A stretch of DNA of 64,000 bases from Limnohabitans sp. TEGF004 (GTDB taxonomy: Bacteria > Pseudomonadota > Gammaproteobacteria > Burkholderiales > Burkholderiaceae_C): contig NZ_AP027056.1 in NCBI RefSeq assembly GCF_027924965.1, forward strand, positions 1,612,001-1,676,000, in the 5' to 3' direction. Made by a program: the position numbers and the translations under genes. The notes below the pieces were generated by a model, which worked only from the letters and a program-made list of their open reading frames with translations, did not search any database and had not been told where the DNA came from. Positions 1-9,685 of this stretch are shown piece after piece (positions within the stretch are counted from its first letter, which is position 1; every line of letters starts with the position of its first letter).

Positions 1-1863
1 CATGATGGCAGCTTCGATGGTCAGCAAATCGCCGCCCACTTCGGTCCATGCCAAACCGACAACTTGGCCCACTTGGTTTTCTGCTTCGGCGCGGCCATAG
101 GTGTACTTGCGTACGCCCAGGAAGTCAGGCAAGTTATCAGCCGTCACTTTGACTTGTGGCGTCATTTGCTTGAGCAACAAAGCCTTGACCACCTTGCGGC
201 AAATCTTGGACATTTCGCGCTCAAGCGAACGCACACCTGCTTCACGTGTGTAGTAACGCACGATGTCGCGCACAGCCGCTTCGTCGACCGACAGCTCTGA
301 GTCTTTCACACCATTATTTTTCATTTGCTTGGGAAGCAAATATTTGATGGCAATGTTTGTTTTCTCGTCTTCGGTGTAGCCCGACAAACGAATCACTTCC
401 ATACGATCCAGCAAGGCTGGCGGAATGTTCATCGAGTTAGAAGTAGCCACAAACATCACGTCGCTCAAGTCGTAATCGACTTCCACGTAGTGATCAGCAA
501 ACTTGTTGTTTTGTTCGGGATCCAACACCTCGAGCAAGGCGCTAGAAGGATCGCCACGCGAATCCATGCCGAGTTTGTCGATTTCGTCGAGCAAGAACAA
601 AGGGTTGCGCGTGCCGACCTTGGTCAGGCTTTGCAGCACCTTACCGGGCATTGCGCCAATGTAGGTGCGGCGGTGGCCGCGAATTTCAGCTTCGTCACGC
701 ATACCACCCAAAGCCATGCGCACGTACTTACGTCCCGTGGCTTTGGCAATGGATTGACCCAGCGAGGTTTTACCCACACCAGGAGGGCCCACTAAGCAAA
801 GAATAGGCGCCTTGACCTTGTCCACGCGTTGTTGCACAGCAAGATATTCCAAGATGCGGTCTTTGACCTTGTCGAGGCCGTAGTGATCTTCGTTCAACAC
901 GGTTTCGGCATTGCCCAAGTCGTGTTTGATTTTTGTTTTCTTGTTCCAAGGCAAACCCACCAGCACGTCAAGGAAGTTACGCACCACGGTGGCTTCGGCT
1001 GACATGGGGGACATGAGCTTGAGTTTCTTCAACTCAGCCTCAGCTTTTTTGCGTGCCTCTTGAGGCATGCGTGCAGCTTTGATCTTTTTCTCGATCTCTT
1101 CAATGTCCGCGCCCTCTTCGCCTTCGCCCAGTTCTTTCTGGATGGCTTTGACCTGCTCGTTCAGATAGAAGTCGCGTTGGTTTTTCTCCATTTGGCGCTT
1201 GACGCGGCCACGGATTTTTTTGTCGACGTTGAGAATCTCGACTTCGCGTTCGATTTGTTCAAACAAGTTGGACAAGCGCTCACGCACAGGCGATAAGTCA
1301 AGAACGACTTGCTTGCTCTCAAGCTTCAAGGGCAGGTGCGCAGCAATGGTGTCAGCCAAGCGGCCTGCGTCATCAATGCTGGCGATGGAGGTCAAAATTT
1401 CGGGAGGGATCTTTTTATTCAGTTTGACGTATTGGTCAAACTGTTGCATCACCGCGCGGCGCAAAGCCTCGACTTCGCTGCCGGTTTCAGCGGGCAGCAC
1501 TTCGATGGGCGTGACGTGGGCCGTGAAATGCGACTCACCATCTTCAATGCCATCCACCTTGGCGCGTTGCTGGCCTTCGACCAACACCTTGACAGTGCCA
1601 TCGGGCAGCTTGAGCATTTGCAAAATGGTCGACACGCAACCCACTTCGAACATGTCAGCCACAGAGGGCTCATCTTTGGCTGCGGCTTTTTGTGCCACCA
1701 ACATGATGCGACGCTCAGCAGCCATGGCGGCTTCGAGGGCCTTGATGCTCTTAGGTCGGCCCACAAACAAGGGGATGACCATGTGCGGGAATACCACCAC
1801 GTCACGCAAAGGCAACAACGGCAGTTCAAGAGGGGTAGCGGGCAGCGGGGGTTGTCCAGACAT
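1..1863 (-). CDS. lon: ATP-dependent protease Lon, partial (C-terminus beyond left edge)
   Basis: Lon is a cytoplasmic AAA+ serine protease that degrades misfolded and regulatory proteins. The first 621 residues are in the window, out of about 800 usual for the family. The start MSGQPPLPATPLELPLLPLR followed by DVVVFPHMVIPLFVGR is the typical Lon N-terminal substrate domain. A Walker A GPPGVGKT lies near residue 357 and a Walker B with LLDEIDK near 420. The frame runs open to base 1, ending in AWTEVGGDLLTIEA, which is the beginning of the protease domain, so the catalytic Ser-Lys pair is not visible. An AGGAAGG ribosome site precedes the ATG. It is the last gene of the tig-clpP-clpX-lon set and is separated from clpX by a terminator-like hairpin. 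Confidence 0.97.
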   Translation of the reverse strand, partial: MSGQPPLPATPLELPLLPLRDVVVFPHMVIPLFVGRPKSIKALEAAMAAERRIMLVAQKAAAKDEPSVADMFEVGCVSTILQMLKLPDGTVKVLVEGQQRAKVDGIEDGESHFTAHVTPIEVLPAETGSEVEALRRAVMQQFDQYVKLNKKIPPEILTSIASIDDAGRLADTIAAHLPLKLESKQVVLDLSPVRERLSNLFEQIEREVEILNVDKKIRGRVKRQMEKNQRDFYLNEQVKAIQKELGEGEEGADIEEIEKKIKAARMPQEARKKAEAELKKLKLMSPMSAEATVVRNFLDVLVGLPWNKKTKIKHDLGNAETVLNEDHYGLDKVKDRILEYLAVQQRVDKVKAPILCLVGPPGVGKTSLGQSIAKATGRKYVRMALGGMRDEAEIRGHRRTYIGAMPGKVLQSLTKVGTRNPLFLLDEIDKLGMDSRGDPSSALLEVLDPEQNNKFADHYVEVDYDLSDVMFVATSNSMNIPPALLDRMEVIRLSGYTEDEKTNIAIKYLLPKQMKNNGVKDSELSVDEAAVRDIVRYYTREAGVRSLEREMSKICRKVVKALLLKQMTPQVKVTADNLPDFLGVRKYTYGRAEAENQVGQVVGLAWTEVGGDLLTIEAAIM

Positions 1864-1878
1864 GGTCAGCCTTCCTGT

Positions 1879-1908
1879 AAAAAAGGGACGTGTGCTAGGC
1901 ACCGTCCC
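1879..1908 (-). terminator. Terminator-like hairpin between clpX and lon
   Basis: Read on the minus strand, GGGACG-GTGC is followed by a 3-nt loop, then GCAC, one bulged A, CGTCCC and six T residues. That is the form of an intrinsic terminator. It sits only 12 nt after the clpX stop and 16 nt before the lon start, leaving no room for a separate lon promoter downstream of it. It therefore may act as an attenuator or an mRNA end-stabiliser rather than a full stop. Confidence 0.75.
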
Positions 1909-1920
1909 CGAGATGAATCT

Positions 1921-3192
1921 TTAAGCTTTCTTGGCAGCTTCTCGGTACACCAACAAAGGTGGCTTGTTCTCATCAATGGTGGCCTCGTCAACCACCACCT
2001 TCTCGACATTGGATGAATTAGGCAATTCATACATGGTGTCGATCAAAGACAGTTCAAGGATAGAGCGTAAACCACGCGCACCTGTTTTGCGCGCCAAGGC
2101 TTTTTTGGCAATCGCGCGCAAAGCTGCTGGGCGGATCTCAAGCTCAGCACCTTCCATGGCCAGTAGCTTGCTGTACTGCTTCACCAGAGCGTTCTTAGGC
2201 TCAGTCAAGATTTGCACCAAAGCATCTTCGGTCAGCTCGGCCAAGGTAGCCACCACAGGCATACGGCCCACGAGTTCAGGAATCAAGCCAAACTTGATGA
2301 TGTCAGCGGGCTCAACCTCGCCAAACACTTCAGACAAGCTGCGTGACTCTTTGCTCTTGACAGTTGCGCCAAAGCCAATGCCGGAGGCTTCTGTGCGGTT
2401 CTCGATGACTTTTTCAAGCCCAGCAAACGCGCCGCCGCAAATGAATAAGATGTTGGTCGTGTCGATTTGCAAGAAGTCTTGGTTGGGGTGCTTGCGACCA
2501 CCTTGAGGTGGAATGCTCGCCATCGTGCCTTCAATCAGCTTGAGCAAGGCTTGTTGGACGCCCTCACCCGACACATCACGGGTGATGGAAGGGTTGTCAG
2601 ACTTGCGTGAAATCTTGTCGATTTCGTCGATGTAGACGATGCCGCGCTGCGCGCGTTCCACGTCGTACTCGCAGCTTTGCAGCAGCTTTTGAATGATGTT
2701 TTCAACGTCCTCCCCCACATAACCGGCTTCGGTCAGTGTGGTGGCATCAGCCATGACGAAAGGCACGTTCAACATGCGCGCCATGGTTTGCGCCAGCAAT
2801 GTTTTGCCAGAGCCCGTGGGGCCAATCAGCAAGATGTTGCTCTTGGTCAGCTCGACGTCGTCTTTCTTGGACGAGGCTTTGTGCTTCAAGCGCTTGTAGT
2901 GGTTGTACACCGCCACGGCCAAGGTGCGCTTGGCGGGCTCTTGGCCAATCACGTAGTTGTCGAGGTTGGCTTTGATTTCTGCGGGCGTGGGCAGGTCACT
3001 GCCGTTTTCTTTGTCTTTTGCAGACTCTAGGCCTGGCAACTCATCACGGATGATTTCATTGCACAAGTCAATGCATTCGTCGCAAATGAAGACCGAAGGG
3101 CCTGCGATGAGTTTTTTGACTTCGTGCTGGCTCTTACCGCAGAAAGTGCAGTACAGCGTTTTTTCGCCTGAAGCGCTTTTTTTATCAGCCAT
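1921..3192 (-). CDS. clpX: ClpX, ATPase subunit of the ClpXP protease
   Basis: ClpX is the hexameric unfoldase that recognises tagged substrates and feeds them to ClpP. The 423-residue length is normal. The N-terminal zinc-binding domain has Cys15, Cys18, Cys37 and Cys40. Walker A is GPTGSGKT at residues 124-131; the Walker B YIDEIDK, the pore loop GYVG and an IGF-type ClpP-docking loop (IGFGA) are all present. It lies 34 bp downstream of clpP on the same strand, the usual order in Proteobacteria. Confidence 0.98.
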   Translation of the reverse strand: MADKKSASGEKTLYCTFCGKSQHEVKKLIAGPSVFICDECIDLCNEIIRDELPGLESAKDKENGSDLPTPAEIKANLDNYVIGQEPAKRTLAVAVYNHYKRLKHKASSKKDDVELTKSNILLIGPTGSGKTLLAQTMARMLNVPFVMADATTLTEAGYVGEDVENIIQKLLQSCEYDVERAQRGIVYIDEIDKISRKSDNPSITRDVSGEGVQQALLKLIEGTMASIPPQGGRKHPNQDFLQIDTTNILFICGGAFAGLEKVIENRTEASGIGFGATVKSKESRSLSEVFGEVEPADIIKFGLIPELVGRMPVVATLAELTEDALVQILTEPKNALVKQYSKLLAMEGAELEIRPAALRAIAKKALARKTGARGLRSILELSLIDTMYELPNSSNVEKVVVDEATIDENKPPLLVYREAAKKA

Positions 3193-3226
3193 GTCGGTGC
3201 TTGTGTGTGTCGTATCGGTGGGTCAA

Positions 3227-3835
3227 TTAAGCGCGCTTGTTGATCACTTGATCAATCAAACCGTACTCTTTGGACTCATCGGCACTCAAGTAGTAATCAC
3301 GTTCGGTATCGCGTTGGATTTTTTCCAAGGGCTGACCTGTGCGCTCAGCCAAGATCTTGTTCAATTGCTCGCGTGTTTTCAAGATTTCGCGGGCGTGAAT
3401 TTCGATCTCTGTGGCTTGACCACGTGTGCCGCCCAAAGGCTGGTGAATCATGACCTTGGAGTTAGGCAATGAGAAACGCTTGCCCTTCTCGCCTGCAGCC
3501 AACAAGAACGCGCCCATGCTCGCGGCCATGCCGATGCACAGCGTAGAGACGTGGGGTTTGATGAAGTTCATGGTGTCGAACACCGACATACCCGCACTTA
3601 CCGAACCGCCAGGAGAGTTGATGTAGAGCGAGATGTCCTTGTCGGGGTTCTCGCTCTCAAGGAACAACAATTGTGCGACCACCAAATTGGCGGTTTGGTC
3701 GTTGACTTCGCCCACCAAGAAGATCACGCGCTCTTTGAGCAAACGTGAATAGATGTCGTAAGACCGCTCGCCGCGGCCCGACTGCTCAACGACCATGGGG
3801 ATCATGCCCAAGGCTTGTGTATCCAGTGCGCTCAT
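3227..3835 (-). CDS. clpP: ClpP, proteolytic subunit of the Clp protease
   Basis: Serine peptidase of family S14 that forms the double-ring proteolytic chamber used by ClpX and ClpA. At 202 residues it is full length. The catalytic triad is visible: Ser106 in GMAASMGA, His131 in MIHQPLGG and Asp180 in TERDYYLSA. The gene starts 20 bp after the tig stop and is followed closely by clpX, so the three genes are probably cotranscribed. Confidence 0.98.
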   Translation of the reverse strand: MSALDTQALGMIPMVVEQSGRGERSYDIYSRLLKERVIFLVGEVNDQTANLVVAQLLFLESENPDKDISLYINSPGGSVSAGMSVFDTMNFIKPHVSTLCIGMAASMGAFLLAAGEKGKRFSLPNSKVMIHQPLGGTRGQATEIEIHAREILKTREQLNKILAERTGQPLEKIQRDTERDYYLSADESKEYGLIDQVINKRA

Positions 3836-3855
3836 GTTGTTTCCTTGTAGGTGAA

Positions 3856-5169
3856 TCAGCCTTGCTGACCCATCAATTCGTCGAACGAAATTGCCTTGGC
3901 GTTGACCTTGGCTTTAGACAAGATGAAGTCAGTCACGTTGTTTTCAATGACGATGGCTTCGACTTCGCCCAAACGGCTCATGTCGCTGTAGTACCAACGC
4001 ACCACGTCGGCTGGCTTCTCGTAGCTAGAGGCCAATTCTTCGATGTGCGCTTTGATTTGCTCAGCCGTGGCTTGCAAGTTGTTGGCGCGAACCAAATCAG
4101 CGACCACCAAGCCCATACGCACGCGCTTTTCAGCTTGCGGACGGAAGATGTCGTCAGGGATAGGCGCTTTGTCTGCGTCTTTGATGCCGCGAGACTTGAG
4201 GTCAGCGCGCGCGCCTTCAACCATGCGCTCGAGTTCAGCTTGCACGCTGGCGTTGGGCAGGTCGAGTTCAGCTTTGGTGGCCACTGCGTCCAACGCAGCT
4301 TGCTTGTTGCGGCCCAACAAACGGAACTTGACTTCGCGTTCCAAGTTTTTCTTGATGTCAGCGCGCAAACCGGCGACGGTGGCTTCAGCCACGCCCAAAG
4401 ATTTGGCCAATTCGTCGGTCACTTCTGGCAAGTTGGCAGCTTCGACTTTCTTCAAAGTCACCAAGAAATCGGACTGTTTGCCAGCCACCTCTTTGCCGTG
4501 GTAATCGGCTGGAAAGCTCAATGGGAAAGTCTTGCTTTCGCCCGACTTCATACCGCGCACAGCGTCTTCAAATTCTTTGAGCATCTGGCCTTCGCCGAGC
4601 AAGAACTGAAAGTCTTCTGCTTTGCCGCCTTGGAAGGGTTCGCCGTCAATCTTGCCTTCGAAGTCGATGGTCACGCGGTCGTTGTCTTGGGCTGCACCGT
4701 CCAAACCACGTTGGGCGAATGTGCGGCGTTGCTTGCGCAAGATGTCGATGGTTTTGTCGATGGCAGCATCTGTCACTTCGGCAGACACAGTTTCGACTTC
4801 CACAGCGCCCATGTCTGCAAATTTCACTTCTGGGTACACCTCGAAGATGGCGTCGAATTGCATTTGGCCTTCTGGCGCGCCTTCTTTTTCAGTGATGCGA
4901 GGTTGACCAGCCACACGCAACTTGGCTTCGTTGGTGGCTGATTGGAACGCTTCGCCCACTTTGTCGTTCATCACTTCGAACTGGGTGGAGTAGCCGTAGC
5001 GTTGAGCCACGATATTCATTGGCACTTTGCCTGGACGGAAACCGTCAATCTTGACTTGGCGTGCCACGCGCTTCAAACGCACATCCACTTCTTTGGCAAT
5101 CACATCCACAGGCAAGGTCAAAGTAATCTTGCGTTCCAGTTTTTCCAAAGTTTCAACGGTCACGGCCAT
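3856..5169 (-). CDS. tig: Trigger factor, ribosome-associated chaperone and prolyl isomerase
   Basis: Trigger factor binds the ribosome exit tunnel and shields nascent chains. The 437-residue protein shows the three family parts: the N-terminal ribosome-binding domain with the signature GFRPGKVP near residue 44, an FKBP-type isomerase domain starting at about residue 160 ([18 protein letters not shown]), and the helical C-terminal arms. The start codon is preceded by AGGAG. It heads the tig-clpP-clpX-lon cluster. A perfect hairpin and tRNA-Leu lie immediately upstream. Confidence 0.97.
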   Translation of the reverse strand: MAVTVETLEKLERKITLTLPVDVIAKEVDVRLKRVARQVKIDGFRPGKVPMNIVAQRYGYSTQFEVMNDKVGEAFQSATNEAKLRVAGQPRITEKEGAPEGQMQFDAIFEVYPEVKFADMGAVEVETVSAEVTDAAIDKTIDILRKQRRTFAQRGLDGAAQDNDRVTIDFEGKIDGEPFQGGKAEDFQFLLGEGQMLKEFEDAVRGMKSGESKTFPLSFPADYHGKEVAGKQSDFLVTLKKVEAANLPEVTDELAKSLGVAEATVAGLRADIKKNLEREVKFRLLGRNKQAALDAVATKAELDLPNASVQAELERMVEGARADLKSRGIKDADKAPIPDDIFRPQAEKRVRMGLVVADLVRANNLQATAEQIKAHIEELASSYEKPADVVRWYYSDMSRLGEVEAIVIENNVTDFILSKAKVNAKAISFDELMGQQG

Positions 5170-5198
5170 GTGGTTTCTCCTAAATTGGCATGTTTAGC

Positions 5199-5217
5199 AG
5201 CGGCCTTTTTGGCCGCT
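5199..5217. repeat. Perfect 7-bp hairpin in the tig leader
   Basis: AGCGGCC, five T residues, then GGCCGCT form a perfect inverted repeat between the tRNA-Leu 3' end and the tig ribosome site. On the minus (transcribed) strand no T-tract follows, so it is not a standard terminator. It may be a processing or stabilising hairpin if tRNA-Leu and tig share a transcript. Confidence 0.5.
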
Positions 5218-5231
5218 TGCTATGAATCAAG

Positions 5232-5318
5232 TGGTGCGCGGGGCGGGACTCGAACCCGCACATCCTTGCGGACGTCAGGACCTAAACCTGGTGCGTCTAC
5301 CAATTTCGCCACCCGCGC
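5232..5318 (-). tRNA. tRNA-Leu, anticodon TAG
   Basis: An 87-nt cloverleaf with encoded CCA. The acceptor stem pairs GCGCGGG with CCCGCGC followed by A and CCA. The T loop is GGTTCGAGTCC and the D-arm region is GGCGAAATTGGTAGACG. The anticodon loop TTTAGGT gives TAG, and the extra arm is long, as expected for leucine. The outermost anticodon-stem pair is C-A, a minor irregularity. The mature 3' end is 62 bp upstream of the tig start codon. Confidence 0.96.
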
Positions 5319-5335
5319 GGGTATCTAAATAACAA

Positions 5336-5359
5336 CGGGTGGCCTGTAAAGACCACCCG
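5336..5359 (-). terminator. Probable terminator of the RND efflux operon
   Basis: CGGGTGG and CCACCCG form a perfect 7-bp stem with a 10-nt loop, 12 nt downstream of the permease stop codon on the minus strand. The following bases are TTGTTATTT, a moderate T-rich tail. It also lies just upstream of tRNA-Leu and would insulate that gene from efflux-operon read-through. Confidence 0.6.
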
Positions 5360-5370
5360 CTTGAAATCGG

Positions 5371-8300
5371 TCAACTTGACATTTTAGACGGCTTTTCGAC
5401 CTTAAACCACGCTGCATACATAGCCGGCAGTGCAAGAAGTGTCAATACGGTGGCAACGATCAAGCCACCCATGATGGCTACGGCCATGGGCCCCCAAAAA
5501 ACGCTGCGTGTGAGCGGAATCATGGCCAGCACGGCAGCCGCTGCCGTCAACACAATCGGGCGCAAACGGCGCACGGCTGACTCCACAATCGCCTCCCAAG
5601 CTGGGACGCCATTGGCTCGGTCTTGCTCGATTTGGTCAATCAAGATGACCGAGTTGCGCTGAATCATGCCCATCAAGGCGATCACCCCCAGCAAGGCCAC
5701 GAAACCGAACGGGCGGTTGAGCAGCAGCAAAGCGCCAGCCACACCCGCCAATCCCAATGGCCCCGTGATGAACACCAACAAGGCTCGGCTAAAGCTGTGC
5801 AACTGCAGCATCAACAGCGTGAAGGTGATGAACAACATCACGGGCATGCCCGCAGAAATCGAGCTAGAGCCTTTGGAGCTTTCTTCCACAGCGCCAGCCA
5901 CTTCAATGCGGTAAAGCTGCGTGTCTGTTTCCAGCCATTTGGCTTCGAGCTTCTTCAACTCGGGCAACAACTGCTGCGTGACCGTGGCGCCTTGCAGACC
6001 TTCAATGATGTCGCACTGCACGGTGATGGCGTATTCACGGCCTTCGCGCCACATCACGCCTGGCTCCCAGGAAAACACCGGCTTCACAATTTGCGTGACG
6101 GGAATCATGCGACCCGAGGCAGTCGGCACATAAGCGCTGGCCAAGTCACTGATGGCATCACGCTCGTTCAGCGGTTGGCGCAACACGATGTCGATGAGTT
6201 TGTTGTCTTCACGGAACTGCTCAACAGTCGACCCCACCAGCAACACACGCATGGCTTGCGCAATGGATTGGCTGGTCACGCCCAAAGACCTTGCCTTGGC
6301 TTGATCCACCTCCAAGCGGACCACTTTGATCGACTCATTCCAGTTGTCGTTGACACCGCGTGTAGAGGCACTGGCGCGCATTTGCGCTTTGACCTCATCG
6401 GCACGTGCACGCAAGACTTTGGGATCTGGCCCCACGACGCGGAACTGCACAGGGTATGGCACAGGCGGACCATTGGGCAAAAGCTTCACACGCGCACGTG
6501 CTTCTGGAAACTCTTGCGCCAGCATGGCAGGCAATGCCAATCGCAAGGATTCGCGACGCTCCAAGCTGTCGGGAATCACAATCAGTTGCGACACGTTGGT
6601 CTGAGGAAACACTTGGTCCAGCGGCAAGTAAAAACGCGGCACGCCAGAACCAATCCATGTACTGACCGTTTGCACGCCCGGCTCTTTCAGCAAGCGCTGC
6701 TCCACAGCCTGTGTCACAGCTTCGTTGGCTTTGAAAGCGGTGCCTTCTGGGAACCACAAGTCCACCAACACCTCGGGACGACTGGAGTCTGGGAAAAATT
6801 GCTGCTGCACGCGGCCCATCCCGACGATGCCCAATACAAAGATCAGGATGGTGATGCCAATCGCTTTCCAGCGGTATTCCACACACCACGTCACGGCCGT
6901 GCGGAAGTGGCGGTAGAACGGGCCATCAAACAACTCGTGCTCTCCCCCATGTTCGCCATGCGGCTTGACCTGCAGCAACAAAGTGCCCAAATACGGCACG
7001 AAGTAAACCGACACCCACCAACTCAAGACCAGCGCAATCACCGTCACCGCAAAGATGGCATAGGTGTATTCGCCCACCGTCGATTTCGCCATACCAATGG
7101 GCAAGAAGCCCGCGGCGGTGATGAGCGTGCCCGTCAGCATGGGCATGGCCGTCACTTCATACGCAAAGGTAGCGGCACGCACGCGGTCGTAGCCCTCTTC
7201 CATCTTGCGCACCATCATCTCTACCGCAATGATCGCGTCATCCACCAACAGCCCCAAAGCGATGATGAGCGAGCCCAGCGAAATTTTGTGCAGGCCAATG
7301 CCCCAGTAGTTCATGGCCAAAAACGTCATGGCCAACACCAGCGGGATCGTGATGGCCACCACCCAACCTGGGCGCATGTCCACATACCAGCCATAGCGTC
7401 CACCTTTGTGCAAACCTAAAGCTACAAAGCTGACGGCCAACACAATCAGAACCGCCTCAATCAGCACGCTCACAAACTCACCCACGGACTTTTGCACGGC
7501 CTTGGGCTGGTCTTGCACTTGCACCAAGCTCACGCCGACAGGCAAGGTTTTTTCAATCCGCGTGGTCGCCACTTGCAGGGCTTTGCCCAGCGCAATGATG
7601 TCGCCGCCTTTGGCCATGGACACACCCAAGGCAATCACGGGCTTACCTTGGTGGTGCACCTTGACCGTGGCAGGGTCGACATAGCCGCGTGTGACGGTGG
7701 CGATGTCGCCCAACTTGAGCTGCTGGCCCGAACTGCCGCGAATGGGCATGGCACGCAACTGAGCTTCTGTTTCAAACTGACCACCAATGCGCACTTGCAG
7801 CACATCCAGCGGGGCTTGCACGGTGCCCGCGTTTTCTACGGCGTTTTCTTGGCTGAGTTGCGCCAGCACAGCGCCCACATCGAGGCCGAGTTGCACCAAA
7901 CGCTTTTGCGGAATTTCGATGAAGATTTTTTCGTCTTGCACCCCAAACTGCTCAACCTTGGCCACATCAGCCACACGCAGCAGTTGTTGGCGCACATCGT
8001 CGGCAAACTTTTTCACTTCAGCGGGGGTGAAACCTGGCGCATCCAGCGCATAAATCACACCATACACATCGCCAAAGTCATCATTGAAAAACGGGCCCTG
8101 CACGCCTTGGGGCAAGGTGTAGCGCATATCACCAATCTTCTTGCGCACCGAGTACCAAACATTGGGCACATCGCCGGGCTTGGAAGAGTCTTTGAGCTGA
8201 AAAATGATTTGCGATTCACCGGGCTTGGAGTAGCTGCGAATCTTGTCGGCGTACGGCACTTCTTGTAACGTGCGTTCGAGTTTGTCAGTGACCTGCTCAG

Positions 8301-8490
8301 CCACTTGCTGGGCCGTTGCACCTGGCCAATAGGTGCGCACCACCATCGCTCTGAAGGTGAAAGGTGGGTCTTCGTCTTGGCCCAATTGGAAATAGGCAGC
8401 AACACCCAAAACCATCAGCACGACCATCAAATAACGTGTCAGCGCGGGATGGTCCAGCGCCCATTTGGAGAGGTTGAATTTATCGTCCAT
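5371..8490 (-). CDS. RND-family efflux transporter permease
   Basis: Inner-membrane proton-driven pump of the AcrB/HAE-1-like resistance-nodulation-division superfamily, 1039 residues, a full-length size. The N-terminal transmembrane helix, two large periplasmic loops and a duplicated set of helices are evident. The acidic pair in GLLVDDAIIAVE (fourth helix) and the late-helix motif GMIQRNSVILIDQIE are typical. I chose the ATG at 8490; a TTG six bases upstream is also in frame but has no better ribosome site. It starts 7 bp after the adaptor gene stop, so the two are one operon. The substrate cannot be predicted from sequence, and no outer-membrane factor gene is adjacent. Confidence 0.93.
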   Translation of the reverse strand: MDDKFNLSKWALDHPALTRYLMVVLMVLGVAAYFQLGQDEDPPFTFRAMVVRTYWPGATAQQVAEQVTDKLERTLQEVPYADKIRSYSKPGESQIIFQLKDSSKPGDVPNVWYSVRKKIGDMRYTLPQGVQGPFFNDDFGDVYGVIYALDAPGFTPAEVKKFADDVRQQLLRVADVAKVEQFGVQDEKIFIEIPQKRLVQLGLDVGAVLAQLSQENAVENAGTVQAPLDVLQVRIGGQFETEAQLRAMPIRGSSGQQLKLGDIATVTRGYVDPATVKVHHQGKPVIALGVSMAKGGDIIALGKALQVATTRIEKTLPVGVSLVQVQDQPKAVQKSVGEFVSVLIEAVLIVLAVSFVALGLHKGGRYGWYVDMRPGWVVAITIPLVLAMTFLAMNYWGIGLHKISLGSLIIALGLLVDDAIIAVEMMVRKMEEGYDRVRAATFAYEVTAMPMLTGTLITAAGFLPIGMAKSTVGEYTYAIFAVTVIALVLSWWVSVYFVPYLGTLLLQVKPHGEHGGEHELFDGPFYRHFRTAVTWCVEYRWKAIGITILIFVLGIVGMGRVQQQFFPDSSRPEVLVDLWFPEGTAFKANEAVTQAVEQRLLKEPGVQTVSTWIGSGVPRFYLPLDQVFPQTNVSQLIVIPDSLERRESLRLALPAMLAQEFPEARARVKLLPNGPPVPYPVQFRVVGPDPKVLRARADEVKAQMRASASTRGVNDNWNESIKVVRLEVDQAKARSLGVTSQSIAQAMRVLLVGSTVEQFREDNKLIDIVLRQPLNERDAISDLASAYVPTASGRMIPVTQIVKPVFSWEPGVMWREGREYAITVQCDIIEGLQGATVTQQLLPELKKLEAKWLETDTQLYRIEVAGAVEESSKGSSSISAGMPVMLFITFTLLMLQLHSFSRALLVFITGPLGLAGVAGALLLLNRPFGFVALLGVIALMGMIQRNSVILIDQIEQDRANGVPAWEAIVESAVRRLRPIVLTAAAAVLAMIPLTRSVFWGPMAVAIMGGLIVATVLTLLALPAMYAAWFKVEKPSKMSS

Positions 8491-8497
8491 CTTCAAC

Positions 8498-9589
8498 TCA
8501 CTTCGCTGCGCCGAAGATCGACACCTTCTGGCCAGCTGTCAACACATGCACGCCCGACAGCACCACTTGGTCACCGTTTTGCAAACCCGAAGTCACCACG
8601 GCATCGTTGCCTTCCGCCGTGTTGACCTCCACAGCTTGCGCCTTCACCGTCATGGTGCTGGGTTCAAGCACCCACACCGATGTTGCGCCTGCCTCTAGAC
8701 GCAAAGCGCTGGTGGGCAACTTGATGGTTTTAGGGGTCAGTTCAACACCCAGCACCAAACTCACCGTCACGGTGGAGCCCAACACGGGGTTGGCGTCTTT
8801 GTGCAAAGCCGCTTTGGCCACAAACGTACGCGTCACCGAATCAGCACTGGCGGACACATCGCGCACCACAGCTTCGAGCACCTTGCCGTCCACCCACTGG
8901 CGCACCTTGACCTTGTCCCCCGTTTTCAGCAAGCCCAGCTTGTCTTCAGGCACTGAGAACACCACATCACGTGGACCATCCAAAGCCAAACGCACCACGG
9001 GCTGCCCCGCAGCCACCACTTGTCCCGCACTGGCATCCACTGAAGTCACGATGCCCGCACCATCGGCCAACAAACGGGTGTACCCCGATTGGTTGCCCTG
9101 CACCGAGCTTTGCGCTTGGGCTTGCTTCCACTGGGCTTGAGCCGAAATATAGGTCGCTTCGCGGCGTTGCAATTCTGCGGCGCTGATGAAGCCTTGTGCA
9201 TGTAAATCTTGGTAACGCTTGAAATCTGCGCCTGCCACATCGCGGTTGGTTTGCGCTGCTACCAGCTGCGCAGCGGCAGCGTCAGCGGTGATGCGGTAGT
9301 CTTGTGGATCAATTTGCGCCAACAACTGACCCGATTTCACACGCTGACCGATTTCAGCCGGACGGCTCAGCACTTTGCCAGCCACGCGAAAGCCCAGGTT
9401 GGATTCGATACGCGCACGCACCTCGCCTGAAAATTCCAAATCCACGGCCGAGCCTGACGCGCCCACCGTCAAGACCTTCACGGCACGCACAGGCTCTTGA
9501 GGCGCCTGACCTTTGCCGCAAGCGGTCAAAGTCGCGAGAACTGCTACGGCAAGCGCCAAGCGCGCTGCCGGTAAAAATGAATACACCAT
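8498..9589 (-). CDS. RND efflux periplasmic adaptor (membrane fusion lipoprotein)
   Basis: Membrane fusion protein of the AcrA/HlyD type, 363 residues, that would link the RND permease to an outer-membrane channel. A lipoprotein signal peptide ends in LTAC with Cys24 as the acylated residue. The barrel-sandwich motif GFRVAGKVLSRPAEIGQRVK and the helical hairpin region (about residues 95-155) follow, with a beta-barrel domain after them. It is the first gene of the minus-strand operon and is divergent from hpnC; two inverted repeats in the shared upstream region are candidate operators. No local regulator gene is present. Confidence 0.93.
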   Translation of the reverse strand: MVYSFLPAARLALAVAVLATLTACGKGQAPQEPVRAVKVLTVGASGSAVDLEFSGEVRARIESNLGFRVAGKVLSRPAEIGQRVKSGQLLAQIDPQDYRITADAAAAQLVAAQTNRDVAGADFKRYQDLHAQGFISAAELQRREATYISAQAQWKQAQAQSSVQGNQSGYTRLLADGAGIVTSVDASAGQVVAAGQPVVRLALDGPRDVVFSVPEDKLGLLKTGDKVKVRQWVDGKVLEAVVRDVSASADSVTRTFVAKAALHKDANPVLGSTVTVSLVLGVELTPKTIKLPTSALRLEAGATSVWVLEPSTMTVKAQAVEVNTAEGNDAVVTSGLQNGDQVVLSGVHVLTAGQKVSIFGAAK

Positions 9590-9606
9590 AAAGTACTTAT
9601 TTACGT

Positions 9607-9626
9607 TAATGACTGATTGGTTATTA
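9607..9626. promoter_or_regulatory. Candidate operator: TAATGAC/GTTATTA inverted repeat
   Basis: TAATGAC, a 6-nt spacer and GTTATTA form an inverted repeat with 6 of 7 positions complementary, 17 bp upstream of the efflux adaptor start. Size and location fit a TetR/AcrR-type operator, which commonly controls RND pumps. No dedicated regulator is next to it, so this is inference. Confidence 0.35.
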
Positions 9627-9647
9627 ATGTAGCCGATCTTGGTTCAA

Positions 9648-9661
9648 CTTGTATTTACAAG
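9648..9661. promoter_or_regulatory. Small perfect inverted repeat CTTGT-ATTT-ACAAG
   Basis: Two perfect 5-nt arms with a 4-nt spacer lie between the efflux operon and hpnC, 24 bp upstream of the hpnC start. It could be part of the hpnC promoter or an operator; nothing further can be said from sequence. Confidence 0.25.
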
Positions 9662-9685
9662 GCTGAACGACAATCGATGGAACTT

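Noticed and set aside
3745..4941. Long plus-strand open frame (398 codons) opposite tig
   Set aside because: It is fully antisense to a clearly conserved trigger factor gene; its His/Phe/Val-rich translation is typical of reverse-strand frames in this codon usage.
5199..5217. Hairpin before tig read as a terminator
   Set aside because: No T-tract follows on the transcribed strand, so I list it only as an inverted repeat.
5623..7419. Long plus-strand open frame (598 codons) opposite the RND permease
   Set aside because: Antisense shadow of a full-length RND gene; no start signal and a His/Gln-rich composition with no domain.
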